42,605 nt of DNA from positions 1 to 42,605 of the forward strand of contig CAIVKO010000107.1 of assembly GCA_903906515.1 (NCBI GenBank), written 5' to 3'. The first letter of the stretch is position 1. Each line of letters starts with the position of its first letter. Both the position numbers and the translations under genes were made by a program. The DNA is from Akkermansiaceae bacterium. Its GTDB lineage: Bacteria; Verrucomicrobiota; Verrucomicrobiia; Verrucomicrobiales; Akkermansiaceae. The notes beneath the pieces are model-generated. The model saw only the letters and a list, made by a program, of their open reading frames with translations. It did not search any database and was not told where the DNA came from. Below, one piece after another: positions 24,873 through 34,121 of this stretch.

Positions 24873-25307
24873 ACGCTTTTTCCTCCCACTATTTGTAGTT
24901 TCTGAAAAATTTCGGGACTGTGTTGCACGAGATGGCAGGGGCGTCAAGTGTTTCGCTGCGGCCATCCTGCGGATACGTAGTTCGTATGAGGCGTGGATTT
25001 TGAAGCCGCGTCAGCGTTGTCGCTGTAGGGTTGTGGTGGTTCGCTGCACCGTGGAATTCCGCAAAGTATTGAGAAACCGTGTGTTGCCGGAGCAATGGCG
25101 AAGCGGCTTTGGAATCGGGAACGAGTCTGAGGATCGACTTCTGACAAATGTTAGACCGGTAATCGTGTGTTAGGTCCGGCAAGCGATGCGGAGAGAATGG
25201 AGGAATATGATCAATGGGCGAATGCTTCCTGCGGGACTATCGTCCATTCAACATGGCTTTGCTTGCTTGGCTGCGGTATTTGATGCACTATCCCATCAAA
25301 TCCATCC
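24873..25307. promoter_or_regulatory. 435-base region between two divergent TerC genes
   Basis: No convincing gene. It must hold promoters for both flanking TerC genes. I looked for the yybP-ykoY (manganese) riboswitch that often precedes TerC genes and did not find its conserved core on either strand. A small hairpin ATACG-TAGTT-CGTAT lies around 24973-24987. Otherwise nothing recognisable. Confidence 0.5.
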
Positions 25308-26129
25308 ATGATCTCCGAATATTTGCCGCAAATCCGCGAGGCGGCTCCGGTGGTGGTGTCGCTCATCATCATCCAGGGGCTTCTTTCCGTGGACAACATG
25401 CTGGCGATCGCCGCTCTGGCCAATTCGTTGCCGGTGAACCAAAAGAAAACCGCGCTGCGTTTGGGTTTGGCCGGGGCCTATCTCTTCAGGTGTGCTGCGC
25501 TGCCATTCGCCGGGTTCATCATGAAAAATGAATGGGTGAATTTTCTCGGAGCCTTTTATCTCATCCATCTCATGGCGGGGCATTTTAGCGATTATGTTGC
25601 GGAAAACGATGATATTGAAGAGACAGTGCCTTCAAAGCCGCGCACGTTTTGGCAGGCGGTGATTGCGATCCAGTTGATGGATTTGAGCCTGAGCGTGGAC
25701 AATATCGTAGCATCCGTGGCGATGAGTCGGCAGATGTGGGTGGTGTTTACCGGGGTTTTTCTCGGTTTGCTGCTGCTGTTTGCCTTTGCGACATTGTGTC
25801 TGAAGCTGGTGGAGAAATTTCCGATTCTGGAGCACGCGGCATTCCTGCTCATCGGCTATGTCGGTCTGTTGTTGTTGGGGGAACTCTCGGTCCTGTATTT
25901 TCTCCACTGGAATCTTGAGATCACGACTTTCCAGAAGTTCATCGGGATCGTCGTGATCATTGCGCTGTCGCTCTGGTATTCCCGGAGCCCTGCCATCAGC
26001 AGAATGTGCAAACCGCTCTTTTTAGCCGCATGTGCGCCGCTGCAGATCTATGCGAAGGTCGTGAACACGCTCGTGCGGGCCGTCGTATGGCCGTTCAAAT
26101 CCCTCGTCTCGTCGTTCCGTCACTCTTAA
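25308..26129 (+). CDS. TerC family integral membrane protein (second, larger type)
   Basis: A 273-residue polytopic membrane protein with two TerC repeats: IIIQGLLSVDNMLAIAALA near residue 20 and IQLMDLSLSVDNIVASVAMS in the middle, each with the conserved Ser-x-Asp-Asn core. It differs clearly from the divergent neighbour: a cytoplasmic loop EENDDIEETVPSKPR-like acidic stretch, and a longer C-terminal tail. Probable metal-ion exporter (inference from the family). Its TAA stop overlaps the stop of the convergent gene oadB inside the palindrome TTAA at 26126-26129. Confidence 0.88.
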   Translation: MISEYLPQIREAAPVVVSLIIIQGLLSVDNMLAIAALANSLPVNQKKTALRLGLAGAYLFRCAALPFAGFIMKNEWVNFLGAFYLIHLMAGHFSDYVAENDDIEETVPSKPRTFWQAVIAIQLMDLSLSVDNIVASVAMSRQMWVVFTGVFLGLLLLFAFATLCLKLVEKFPILEHAAFLLIGYVGLLLLGELSVLYFLHWNLEITTFQKFIGIVVIIALSLWYSRSPAISRMCKPLFLAACAPLQIYAKVVNTLVRAVVWPFKSLVSSFRHS

Positions 26130-27322
26130 ATCAGGCCCATGCCCTTGAGGATGGCGAGCATGATGGAGGCCGCCATCACCGAACCGATTTGGCCGCCGGT
26201 GTTGGCACCCATTGCGTTCATGAGGAGGTGGTTCTGGTGGTTGGCTTTCAAGCCTTCCACCTGGACGATACGGGCCGCCATCGGATAGGCGGAAATGCCC
26301 GCTGCGCCGATCAAGGGGTTCATTTTTCCACCGGAAAGCCGATACCAGATTTTGCCAAGCAGCAGGCCGCCGACGGTGTCGACGACGATGGCCATGAGGC
26401 CGAGGGCAAAAACCATCAGCGTTTGGGACTTGAGGAATTCCTGCCCCGCCATGGTGCCGCCGATCGCGAGTCCGAGGAAGAGCGTGCTGATGTTGGCGAT
26501 TTCGTTTTCACTGCATTGGGTGAGGCGTGGAACGACGCCACTCATTTTGAGGAAATTGCCCAGCATGATCGATCCCATCAGTGGCAGTCCCTTCGGAGCG
26601 ATGATGCCGGTGAGTACGACGACGAGGATGGGGAAAAAGATCAACGCGGTTTTGGATACCTTGTTCTTGGCTGCGGGAATTGGCGTGGCGCGTTCTTTCT
26701 CGGTGGTCATCAGGCGCATGATCGGCGGTTGGATGATCGGCACCAAGGCCATGTAGGAATAGGCGGCAACCGCCAGTGCGCCCACCATCGAGGGGTCGAT
26801 CTTGCCGAGTCCGGCGAAAAGATTGGAGACGTAGATCACGGTGGGGCCGTCACAGGCACCGATGACCGCGATGGAAATGGCGGTTTCCTTGATCTGAGCG
26901 GGGTTGATGCCGGGAATGTAAGGCAGGATGAGCAACGCAACCAAGAGAGTCAGGAAAATCCCGAGTTGTCCCGCCGCGCCGAAGAGAATCATCTTTGGCC
27001 GCGCCAGCAGCGGCGTGAAATCTGTCATCGATCCGATGCCCACGAAGATGAGCAGTGGAAAAAGCTCGTTGCCGATACCCATGTCATACATCACGCGCAG
27101 GAATCCTTCTTTGTCCATCACATCGCTCAGTGGCAGATTGGCCAGCAGGCAGCCGAAACCGATGGGTAGGAGCAGCAAGGGTTCCACTTCCTTCTTGATC
27201 GCCAGCCAGAACATCGTCAGGGAGATCCCGATCATTACGAGATTCGGCAGACCTTCAGGAGAGAAGGCGAATTTAGCCCCGGCGGCCAGAGCGTTGAGTG
27301 CGCTGAAGATTGCGTCGATCAT
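26126..27322 (-). CDS. oadB: Sodium-translocating decarboxylase beta subunit
   Basis: The membrane subunit of biotin-dependent sodium-pumping decarboxylases (oxaloacetate, methylmalonyl-CoA, glutaconyl-CoA types); it removes CO2 from carboxybiotin and exports Na+. The 398-residue polytopic protein carries the conserved ion-site region IGACDGPTVIYVSN with its essential Asp, FGCLLANLPL near the N terminus and GAAGISAYPMAARIVQ and NAMGANTGGQIGSV near the C terminus. A perfect GGAGGT lies in the end of the upstream small gene. The small gamma subunit overlaps it (ATGA). No alpha subunit or biotin carrier lies within the window, so the substrate cannot be assigned. Confidence 0.94.
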   Translation of the reverse strand: MIDAIFSALNALAAGAKFAFSPEGLPNLVMIGISLTMFWLAIKKEVEPLLLLPIGFGCLLANLPLSDVMDKEGFLRVMYDMGIGNELFPLLIFVGIGSMTDFTPLLARPKMILFGAAGQLGIFLTLLVALLILPYIPGINPAQIKETAISIAVIGACDGPTVIYVSNLFAGLGKIDPSMVGALAVAAYSYMALVPIIQPPIMRLMTTEKERATPIPAAKNKVSKTALIFFPILVVVLTGIIAPKGLPLMGSIMLGNFLKMSGVVPRLTQCSENEIANISTLFLGLAIGGTMAGQEFLKSQTLMVFALGLMAIVVDTVGGLLLGKIWYRLSGGKMNPLIGAAGISAYPMAARIVQVEGLKANHQNHLLMNAMGANTGGQIGSVMAASIMLAILKGMGLI

Positions 27323-27456
27323 GGTTTACCTCCTTCTTTGCTGGTGTCGCAGAGACGTGTGAGCCATCCGATGAGGATGGCGAGGATCCAGAGGGTCAGC
27401 AAAGTGCCCCCCATGCCGACGAGCAGCATTGTCAGTCCGAATGTAGTGTTGTCCAT
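27319..27456 (-). CDS. OadG-like gamma subunit of sodium-pumping decarboxylase
   Basis: A 45-codon gene read on the minus strand from ATG at 27456: MDNTTFGLTMLLVGMGGTLL, then TLWILAILIGWLTRLC and a short polar tail ending EGGKP. One membrane span near the N terminus with the FGLTMLLVGMGGT block is typical of OadG/MmdC-type gamma subunits, which anchor the complex. Its stop overlaps the oadB start (ATGA), and its 3' end supplies the oadB Shine-Dalgarno, so the two are translationally coupled. It is about half the usual OadG length, lacking the His-rich or Pro-rich C-terminal tail. Confidence 0.75.
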   Translation of the reverse strand: MDNTTFGLTMLLVGMGGTLLTLWILAILIGWLTRLCDTSKEGGKP

Positions 27457-27692
27457 GAGTAGGTTCGATTTCGACTAGTGTATGTGGTGGAAATTCGTGC
27501 GCGCGCCGCAGGGTTTGGCAGGCAGTTTAGAATCGCCGTGATATTTCGCACAGCTACTATGGAGTCGTGTTGAGCGGATGGCTCCGCATGAAATGCGGAT
27601 TTAGTGCTGTTTTATATCAAAGCAAAGGGAACGGAGTAAGAAATCGCCGCGGTCGTCGTATTCAATAGGAATTCATTCACCTTACCTAATCC

Positions 27693-28604
27693 ATGAAACG
27701 TCGTCATTTCCTCCAAACCGGCCTGATCGCAGCAGGAGCCGTCGCATTGCCTGGCCGACTCATAGCCGAAGCCCCGACCAAACCCGGAGTCTTGAAGCTC
27801 GGTAGCCAAGAAGGACGATTGCCCGGTGCCACCCTCAAGGAAAAAGTGGCGAACCTCGAAAAATGGGGTGCCAGCGGCCTTGAGCTCGGCGGTGATCCGT
27901 CTAGCAGAATTGCTGAAATCAAAGAGGCGATCAAAGGTACCAACGTGAAAATCACAGCCCTTTGCTGGGGTTCGTGCAAAGGAGATCTGGTTTCCTCAGA
28001 CGCCGAAAAACGCAAGGCCGGCATCGAGGCGTTGAAAAAGGCCCTCAACACCGCAGGCGAACTGGAATCCACCGGAGTGATCTTCGTCCCCTGTTTTCAC
28101 AAACAAAGCACGCTCACTCCCGACGAGCTCGACAAGGTTTTGCAGGAAATCCTTCCGGAGATCGCCGAGCACGCGAAGAAAGCCGGTAGCCGCGTTTTGT
28201 TGGAGCCGCTCAACAAGGGCGAGACATTCTATCTGAACCGCATCGAGCAAGCGGCAGCCATCTGCCGCAAAATCAACCACCCCGGCATTTGCCTGATGGG
28301 GGATTTCTATCACATGGCCAAGGAGGAGAAATCCGATTCTGAGGCATTCACCACCGGCGCGCCGTGGCTGCACCACGTGCATCTGGCCAGTCGGGTGCGC
28401 TGGCTGCCGGGCCAGGACAAGCTCAAGGAGCCCGATCAGCCGGAGCGTTCGTTCGTCGATGGTTTCCGCGCGCTGCATCGGATCGGATACCAGGATTATT
28501 GCAGTCTGGAATGCGGAGTGGCTCGCGGAACAGACCCGCTGGAAGCGATCCCTGCGGCCTTCGATTTTCTGCGCCGCCAATGGACGGAGGCGACTGCCGG
28601 ATAG
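27693..28604 (+). CDS. Tat-exported sugar phosphate isomerase/epimerase-like TIM barrel
   Basis: The 303-residue protein opens with a twin-arginine type signal (MKRRHFLQTGLIAAGAVALPG) and continues as an AP-endonuclease-2/xylose-isomerase-like TIM barrel. The likely metal-site residues are in LLEPLNKGETFYLN (Glu), ICLMGDFYHMAKEE (Asp, His), HHVHLASR (His) and YCSLECG (Glu). These are the positions expected for this superfamily, but the substrate is unknown. Verrucomicrobia and Planctomycetes carry many such exported paralogues. An AGGAATT lies upstream of the start. A bidirectional terminator follows. Confidence 0.85.
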   Translation: MKRRHFLQTGLIAAGAVALPGRLIAEAPTKPGVLKLGSQEGRLPGATLKEKVANLEKWGASGLELGGDPSSRIAEIKEAIKGTNVKITALCWGSCKGDLVSSDAEKRKAGIEALKKALNTAGELESTGVIFVPCFHKQSTLTPDELDKVLQEILPEIAEHAKKAGSRVLLEPLNKGETFYLNRIEQAAAICRKINHPGICLMGDFYHMAKEEKSDSEAFTTGAPWLHHVHLASRVRWLPGQDKLKEPDQPERSFVDGFRALHRIGYQDYCSLECGVARGTDPLEAIPAAFDFLRRQWTEATAG

Positions 28605-28633
28605 GCGGATGGCTCATGTCGGCATCACCCGCG

Positions 28634-28667
28634 AAAAAAGCCGCTCCCATCATGGGAAGCGGCTTTT
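28634..28667. terminator. Bidirectional intrinsic terminator
   Basis: GCCGCTCCCA (28640-28649) pairs with TGGGAAGCGGC (28653-28663, one bulged A), flanked by A6 on the left and T5 on the right, so it works on both strands. It separates the convergent TIM-barrel gene and rpmA. Confidence 0.85.
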
Positions 28668-28692
28668 TGAGAGGGATTTTGATCAATAATGA

Positions 28693-28947
28693 TCAGTTCG
28701 CGGCAGTCGCCACGATGTTCACGCGGCGGGACTCTTGGTCGAACTTCACCTTGCCATCGATCAGCGCAAACAGCGTGTGGTCACGGCCCATGCCGACGCC
28801 GAGGCCGGGATGCACCTTCGTTCCGCGCTGGCGGATCAGGATGTTGCCGGCGATGACAGCTTGACCGCCGAATTTTTTCACGCCGAGGCGTTTGCTGCGT
28901 GAGTCGCGACCGTTCTTGACGGAGCCTTGTCCTTTTTTATGGGCCAT
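28693..28947 (-). CDS. rpmA: 50S ribosomal protein L27
   Basis: Structural protein of the large subunit whose N terminus reaches the peptidyl transferase centre. 84 residues, the usual length. It begins [20 protein letters not shown] and contains [17 protein letters not shown] and [16 protein letters not shown], all characteristic of L27. It starts without the cleavable N-terminal extension found in Firmicutes. Downstream of rplU with 28 bases between, as the common rplU-rpmA pair. Confidence 0.97.
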   Translation of the reverse strand: MAHKKGQGSVKNGRDSRSKRLGVKKFGGQAVIAGNILIRQRGTKVHPGLGVGMGRDHTLFALIDGKVKFDQESRRVNIVATAAN

Positions 28948-28975
28948 GGAAGTAGGTGGTGTGGGGTAAGATGGA

Positions 28976-29287
28976 TTAACCGGCGATCGAGGTGATCTCG
29001 AGCGTGGTCAGACTGCGGCGGAATCCTTTGGTTTTGTGGAAACCCTTGCGGCGCTTGAATTTGAAGGCGATTCCCTTGGGGCCGCGATACTGGTTGATCA
29101 CCTTGGCGGTCACCGAAGCGCCTTCCACGGTGGGAGTGCCGATTTTCACGGTCTCGCCTTCGCCGACGATCAGGGCGTCGAACTTGATTTCAGAATCCAC
29201 CGCAACGTCGAGCTTCTCGACATCGAATTTGGTGCCTTGTTGGACGCGGTATTGTTTGCCGCCGGTTTTGATCACTGCGTAGGCCAT
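28976..29287 (-). CDS. rplU: 50S ribosomal protein L21
   Basis: 23S rRNA-binding large-subunit protein. 103 residues from the ATG at 29287: [20 protein letters not shown] is the classic L21 start, and [24 protein letters not shown] covers the basic rRNA-binding loop. An upstream in-frame start at 29344 would add a non-conserved leader and is not used. First gene of the rplU-rpmA operon; obgE, often next in this operon, is elsewhere (18058). Confidence 0.97.
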   Translation of the reverse strand: MAYAVIKTGGKQYRVQQGTKFDVEKLDVAVDSEIKFDALIVGEGETVKIGTPTVEGASVTAKVINQYRGPKGIAFKFKRRKGFHKTKGFRRSLTTLEITSIAG

Positions 29288-29600
29288 GGCCGTATATGAG
29301 AAATGGTTGAACCACCCGAGTGGGCGGGGCGGGGAGATCACCACGGACCCGCCCGGGACGCAAGTTTTTTTTGTCCGTCAGGACGGTTTTTGATAAAAAT
29401 TGCGGTTTTAGAGCAAAATCAGGGTCCGAAATCAGCCGGTTTCCCGCCAAACCGACCTCAGCGTGATCGGCGAATTCGCACCTACCCGTTCTGCCAGTTC
29501 TTACAAAAACGAGTTGCGTCGGCGGAATTTATACGATCACCTCCTGCGGGGAATTCAAACCGAGGGTTTTGATTCTCTAAACCTAGAACACCGAAATTAT
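29288..29600. promoter_or_regulatory. 313-base region between rplU and xylA
   Basis: Divergent promoter region. It contains a small hairpin (GTCC-GTCA-GGAC, 29373-29384) placed between a run of eight T (29365-29372) and a run of five T (29387-29391), in the part that would be leader or promoter for rplU on the minus strand. The frame of xylA is open for 46 codons upstream of its ATG, but these show no similarity to xylose isomerase. No clear -35/-10 pair or XylR-type site recognised. Confidence 0.45.
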
Positions 29601-30908
<1,308 letters not shown>

Positions 30909-30937
30909 CAAAACTGCGACGTCGGTTCATTCCAAGG

Positions 30938-30974
30938 GTGATTCACGCAACCGTGAATCACTCTTTGTTGTTTT
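30938..30974 (+). terminator. Intrinsic terminator after xylA
   Basis: GTGATTCACG (30938-30947) pairs perfectly with CGTGAATCAC (30952-30961) around CAAC, followed by the T-rich TCTTTGTTGTTTT. Located 30 bases after the xylA stop codon. Confidence 0.85.
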
Positions 30975-30979
30975 ATGAA

Positions 30980-31095
30980 TTGTAGCGGCGGTCTGCGACC
31001 GTCGCGGATTTTCCTCGTGGGCGGGGCGTTCAAGAAACGAAAAGAAGAGCTTCGCGCATTTGATTGGCATCGACGCTCATAGAGCGCCGCTACAA
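30980..31095. repeat. REP-like palindromic element with 11-bp terminal inverted repeats
   Basis: TTGTAGCGGCG (30980-30990) is exactly complementary to CGCCGCTACAA (31085-31095). Just inside lie two hairpins: GCGGCGGTC-TGC-GACCGTCGC on the left and CGCTC-ATA-GAGCG on the right. Two stem-loops within an outer inverted repeat in an intergenic gap is the form of REP/BIME-type elements that are mobilised by RAYT transposases. No other copy is visible in this window. Confidence 0.6.
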
Positions 31096-31133
31096 ATGCC
31101 CATGTTCGCGTAAAAATCATATTTTCGCTTGCG

Positions 31134-31159
31134 CTTATTTAAGAGTTTCCTTAATTAAG
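31134..31159. promoter_or_regulatory. Candidate ArsR operator
   Basis: Two 10-base palindromes of the form CTTAnnTAAG lie 16 bases apart (CTTATTTAAG at 31134-31143 and CTTAATTAAG at 31150-31159) in an A+T-rich stretch, with the second ending 7 bases before the arsR start codon. ArsR-family repressors bind short AT-rich inverted repeats overlapping the promoter of their own operon. Binding is inferred. Confidence 0.6.
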
Positions 31160-31166
31160 CCTCGTC

Positions 31167-31535
31167 ATGGCTGTCACTCACCCCAATTCCGATCAGGTCG
31201 TCGCAATTTACAAGTGCTTGTGTGACGTCAATCGCCTGAGGATTCTCAACCTGCTGCGCATTGAGTCTCAATGTGTTTGTCACATCGAGAAGGTGCTGGG
31301 CATCGGTCCGGTGAGGACGTCCCAGCAGCTCGCCTACCTGCGTCGTCACGATATGGTGGAGGTTGAGATTCGCGGCACATGGCGGATGTATTCGCTGCCC
31401 GCCAAGCCCGGCCCGGAGTTGGCGGCCAATCTCGCCTGCTTGCAGGACTGCATTTTCGAAGGCCGGATTTTCCAAGAGGATCTCGCATGTTTGAAGAAAA
31501 TCCGCAGCAGCCAATGCGGTCCACAACCGAACTAA
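31167..31535 (+). CDS. arsR: ArsR family arsenite-responsive repressor
   Basis: A 122-residue winged-helix regulator that releases DNA when it binds As(III). The HTH region is around residues 35-65 (HIEKVLGIGPVRTSQQLAYLRRHDMV), with the wing near RGTWRMYSLPAK. The metal site is CVC at about residues 32-34, placed in the recognition-helix region like the CVC of the classical ArsR site. Further Cys residues near the C terminus (CLQDC, CLKK, QCG) could also take part. First gene of the arsenic operon, right after a candidate operator, so autoregulated in all likelihood. Confidence 0.9.
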   Translation: MAVTHPNSDQVVAIYKCLCDVNRLRILNLLRIESQCVCHIEKVLGIGPVRTSQQLAYLRRHDMVEVEIRGTWRMYSLPAKPGPELAANLACLQDCIFEGRIFQEDLACLKKIRSSQCGPQPN

Positions 31536-31550
31536 CACCCGTTGAAATTC

Positions 31551-31994
31551 ATGAACACACCCCCATTACCCATCGTCCTGATCCTCTGCACCGGCAATTC
31601 ATGCCGCAGCCACATGGCGGAAGGAATCCTGCGCCAGGCCGCGTCCGATCTGCTAGACGTGCGCAGCGCCGGTTCCAAACCCGCCGGCTACGTTCATCCG
31701 CTTGCCATTCGTGCCCTGGCCGAGATCGGCATCGATATCTCCGCGCACCATAGCAAGCACATGGACGAGTTTCTCCAACAACAAGTGGAGACCGTGATCA
31801 CTGTCTGCGGCAATGCGGACCAAGCCTGCCCGATGTTCCCCGGCCAACTCAACCGACATCACTGGGGCTTCGACGATCCGGCCCACGCCGAAGGCGGTGA
31901 CGAGGAGCAACTGATCGTTTTCCGCCGGGTGCGCGATGAAATCAAAATGGTTTTCCAAGCCTATGCCGATGGTCGGCGTGATGCAAAAAAATAA
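31551..31994 (+). CDS. arsC: Arsenate reductase, thioredoxin-coupled type
   Basis: Reduces arsenate to arsenite using a low-molecular-weight protein tyrosine phosphatase fold. About 147 residues. The active-site loop is CTGNSCR (CX5R), followed by the family's SHMAEGILR. The second cysteine pair is in [16 protein letters not shown], which marks the thioredoxin-dependent (Staphylococcus/Bacillus) class rather than the glutaredoxin type. The start at 31551 ([13 protein letters not shown]) is preferred to the TTG at 31542. Second gene of the operon, 15 bases after arsR. Confidence 0.93.
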   Translation: MNTPPLPIVLILCTGNSCRSHMAEGILRQAASDLLDVRSAGSKPAGYVHPLAIRALAEIGIDISAHHSKHMDEFLQQQVETVITVCGNADQACPMFPGQLNRHHWGFDDPAHAEGGDEEQLIVFRRVRDEIKMVFQAYADGRRDAKK

Positions 31995-31998
31995 CACC

Positions 31999-32328
31999 AT
32001 GAAAACGATCCAAGTTTACGACCCTCCCATGTGTTGCTCGACCGGCATTTGTGGCACCGGTGTTGATCCAGATCTCGTCAGTTTTGGGGCGATGCTCGCG
32101 CAACTGGGTCAGCACGGCATCCATATCGAACGATACAACCTGGCCCAAACACCGATAGCTTTTGCCAATAATCCGATGGTCAAATCCTTATTGGAAACCG
32201 CCGGCACCGATGCGCTGCCGCTGATTTTCTGGGATGGAGAAGTGAAACTCAAAGGCCGCTACCCGACCAGGATCGAACGTCCGGATTGGATCCGTGCGGC
32301 ACATGGCAGCGAGGAGGCAGCATCATGA
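31999..32328 (+). CDS. arsD: Arsenite metallochaperone ArsD
   Basis: Delivers As(III) to the ArsA ATPase. 109 residues from the ATG at 31999. It begins MKTIQVYDPPMCCSTGICG, with the essential Cys12, Cys13 and Cys18, and continues with the family's GVDPDLVSF, RYNLAQTPIAFANNP and LPLIFWDGEVKLKGRYP. The C-terminal Cys pairs of plasmid R773 ArsD are absent, as in many chromosomal ArsDs. It overlaps arsA by four bases (ATGA), consistent with ArsD and ArsA acting together. Confidence 0.94.
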   Translation: MKTIQVYDPPMCCSTGICGTGVDPDLVSFGAMLAQLGQHGIHIERYNLAQTPIAFANNPMVKSLLETAGTDALPLIFWDGEVKLKGRYPTRIERPDWIRAAHGSEEAAS

Positions 32329-34121
32329 ATCTGCCGATCTATCAGCCCGATCCAGCGGTCGCCACGCGCTACCTATTTTTCACCGGCAAGGGCGGAGTGG
32401 GCAAGACATCGCTGTCCTGCGCCACAGCGTTGAAACTCGCGGATTCCGGCAAGCGTGTGCTGCTCGTCAGCACCGACCCAGCCTCCAATCTGGATGAAGT
32501 GCTGGACACGAAACTCACGAATGCACCCACGGCCATCGCCGGCGTTCCGGGCCTCGACGCGATGAACATCGACCCGGTGGAAGCGGCCGCCGCATATCGC
32601 GAACGCCTGATCGGCCCGATGCGCGGCTTGTTGCCTGAAGCTGCCTTGCGCAATATGGAGGAGCAACTCTCGGGCTCCTGCACGGTGGAAATCGCGGCCT
32701 TTGATGAGTTCACGGCTTTGATCGGAAATCCGGAGGCTGCGAAGAACTACGACCATGTGGTTTTCGATACCGCGCCGACCGGCCACACGCTGCGTCTCAT
32801 GAGCCTGGCCAAAGCGTGGGACCAGTTTCTCGATAATAGCACCAGCGGAAGTTCTTGTCTGGGACCACTGGCCGGGCTGGATAAACAACGCGCAATTTAT
32901 GAGGCCACCGTGCAGACCCTCGCCAATGCCGCCGCGACGACGTTGGTGCTGGTGAGCCGTCCCCAGTCTGCGGCACTCCATGAAGCGGAGCGCACCTCGG
33001 GTGAGTTGCGGGCGTTGGGTGTCGGTAATCAATGTCTTGTCATCAATGGCGTTTTTACAACGGAGTGCCCGGATGATGTCACGGCCATCGCGCTGCAACG
33101 CCGTGGGTTGGCGGCCATCGAGGCGTCTGGCGCGTTTATCCGCAGCCTGCCGACTTCCATCGTGCCGCTGCTGCCGGTTAATATCCTCGGCATTCAAGGT
33201 CTTCGATTTTTGTTAGCCAGCGGATCTGCCGTGATTGCAGCACCCGAGCATGACGACTGGACTCCGCCGGAAATGGAAAGCCTGGCGGATCTCGTGGCCG
33301 ACATCGAAAAGCAGGGCAGCGGCGTCATTATGACCATGGGCAAAGGCGGGGTGGGCAAAACCACTATTGCCGCCGCCATCGCCGTGATGCTCGCAAAGCA
33401 CGGTCACTCCGTCCATCTCAGCACGACCGATCCCGCCGCGCATGTGGCCCGGACATTGGCGGGTCAGGTGAAGGGTCTCACGCTCAGCAGGATCGATCCC
33501 GCGGTGGAAACCGCTGCCTATCAGGATGAAGTGATGGCAGCACAAGGAGCGGCGATGGATGAGGCTGGACGAAGTTTGCTAGAAGAGGACCTGAGATCAC
33601 CCTGCACCGAGGAAATTGCGGTGTTTCGTGCGTTCGCCCGCGAGGTGGGACATGGGACCAACCGTTTTGTGGTGCTCGATACGGCGCCCACCGGCCACAC
33701 GCTGTTGCTGCTGGATGCCAGCGAGGCCTATCAGCGCGAGTTGGAGCGACAGGCCCGCAGCACTCAACCGGAGGAGGTGCTGAAACTGTTGGAGCGTCTG
33801 CGCGATCCGACGTTCACCCGGATTTTGTTAGTCACGCTGCCGGAGGCCACTCCGGTGCATGAGGCCGCCGCCTTGCAGGAAGACCTGCGGCGGGCTCACA
33901 TCGAGCCGTTTGCGTGGGTGATCAATCAAAGCCTGCTCCACAGCGGTTCCTGCGATCCGCTGTTGCAAGGCCGCGAAGCATCCGAGCGCCGCTACCTGAG
34001 CGAGGTGGTGGAAAAACACGCCACCCGCACCGCCTGGTTGCCTTGGCAAACTGACGAACCCACGGGGCCGGACGCCCTGGCCCACCTCGCTTCAGCAACC
34101 CTTCAGCCTAACTCTCTATGA
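32325..34121 (+). CDS. arsA: Arsenite-stimulated ATPase ArsA (two-domain)
   Basis: Energises arsenite extrusion by the membrane pump. About 598 residues made of two homologous halves. A1: P-loop TGKGGVGKTSLS at about residues 20-31, SCTVEIAAFDEF with the first metal-binding Cys, and DTAPTGHTLRLM. A2: P-loop MGKGGVGKTTIA, SPCTEEIAVF with the matching Cys, and DTAPTGHTLLLL. A further Cys (SSCLGP) lies at the position of the third R773 ligand. The double DTAPTGHT signature separates ArsA from Get3-type single-domain proteins. The start overlaps arsD and the end overlaps acr3, each by ATGA. Pairing ArsA with an Acr3 pump rather than ArsB is less common but known. Confidence 0.96.
   Translation: MNLPIYQPDPAVATRYLFFTGKGGVGKTSLSCATALKLADSGKRVLLVSTDPASNLDEVLDTKLTNAPTAIAGVPGLDAMNIDPVEAAAAYRERLIGPMRGLLPEAALRNMEEQLSGSCTVEIAAFDEFTALIGNPEAAKNYDHVVFDTAPTGHTLRLMSLAKAWDQFLDNSTSGSSCLGPLAGLDKQRAIYEATVQTLANAAATTLVLVSRPQSAALHEAERTSGELRALGVGNQCLVINGVFTTECPDDVTAIALQRRGLAAIEASGAFIRSLPTSIVPLLPVNILGIQGLRFLLASGSAVIAAPEHDDWTPPEMESLADLVADIEKQGSGVIMTMGKGGVGKTTIAAAIAVMLAKHGHSVHLSTTDPAAHVARTLAGQVKGLTLSRIDPAVETAAYQDEVMAAQGAAMDEAGRSLLEEDLRSPCTEEIAVFRAFAREVGHGTNRFVVLDTAPTGHTLLLLDASEAYQRELERQARSTQPEEVLKLLERLRDPTFTRILLVTLPEATPVHEAAALQEDLRRAHIEPFAWVINQSLLHSGSCDPLLQGREASERRYLSEVVEKHATRTAWLPWQTDEPTGPDALAHLASATLQPNSL

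Noticed and set aside
24873-25307. yybP-ykoY manganese riboswitch expected before TerC genes
   Set aside because: No matching conserved core on either strand by eye; a covariance-model scan would settle it.
26006-27169. Long plus-strand open frame opposite oadB (387 codons)
   Set aside because: Low-complexity His/Asp/Gly-rich translation typical of the antisense of a membrane-protein gene; oadB is unambiguous.
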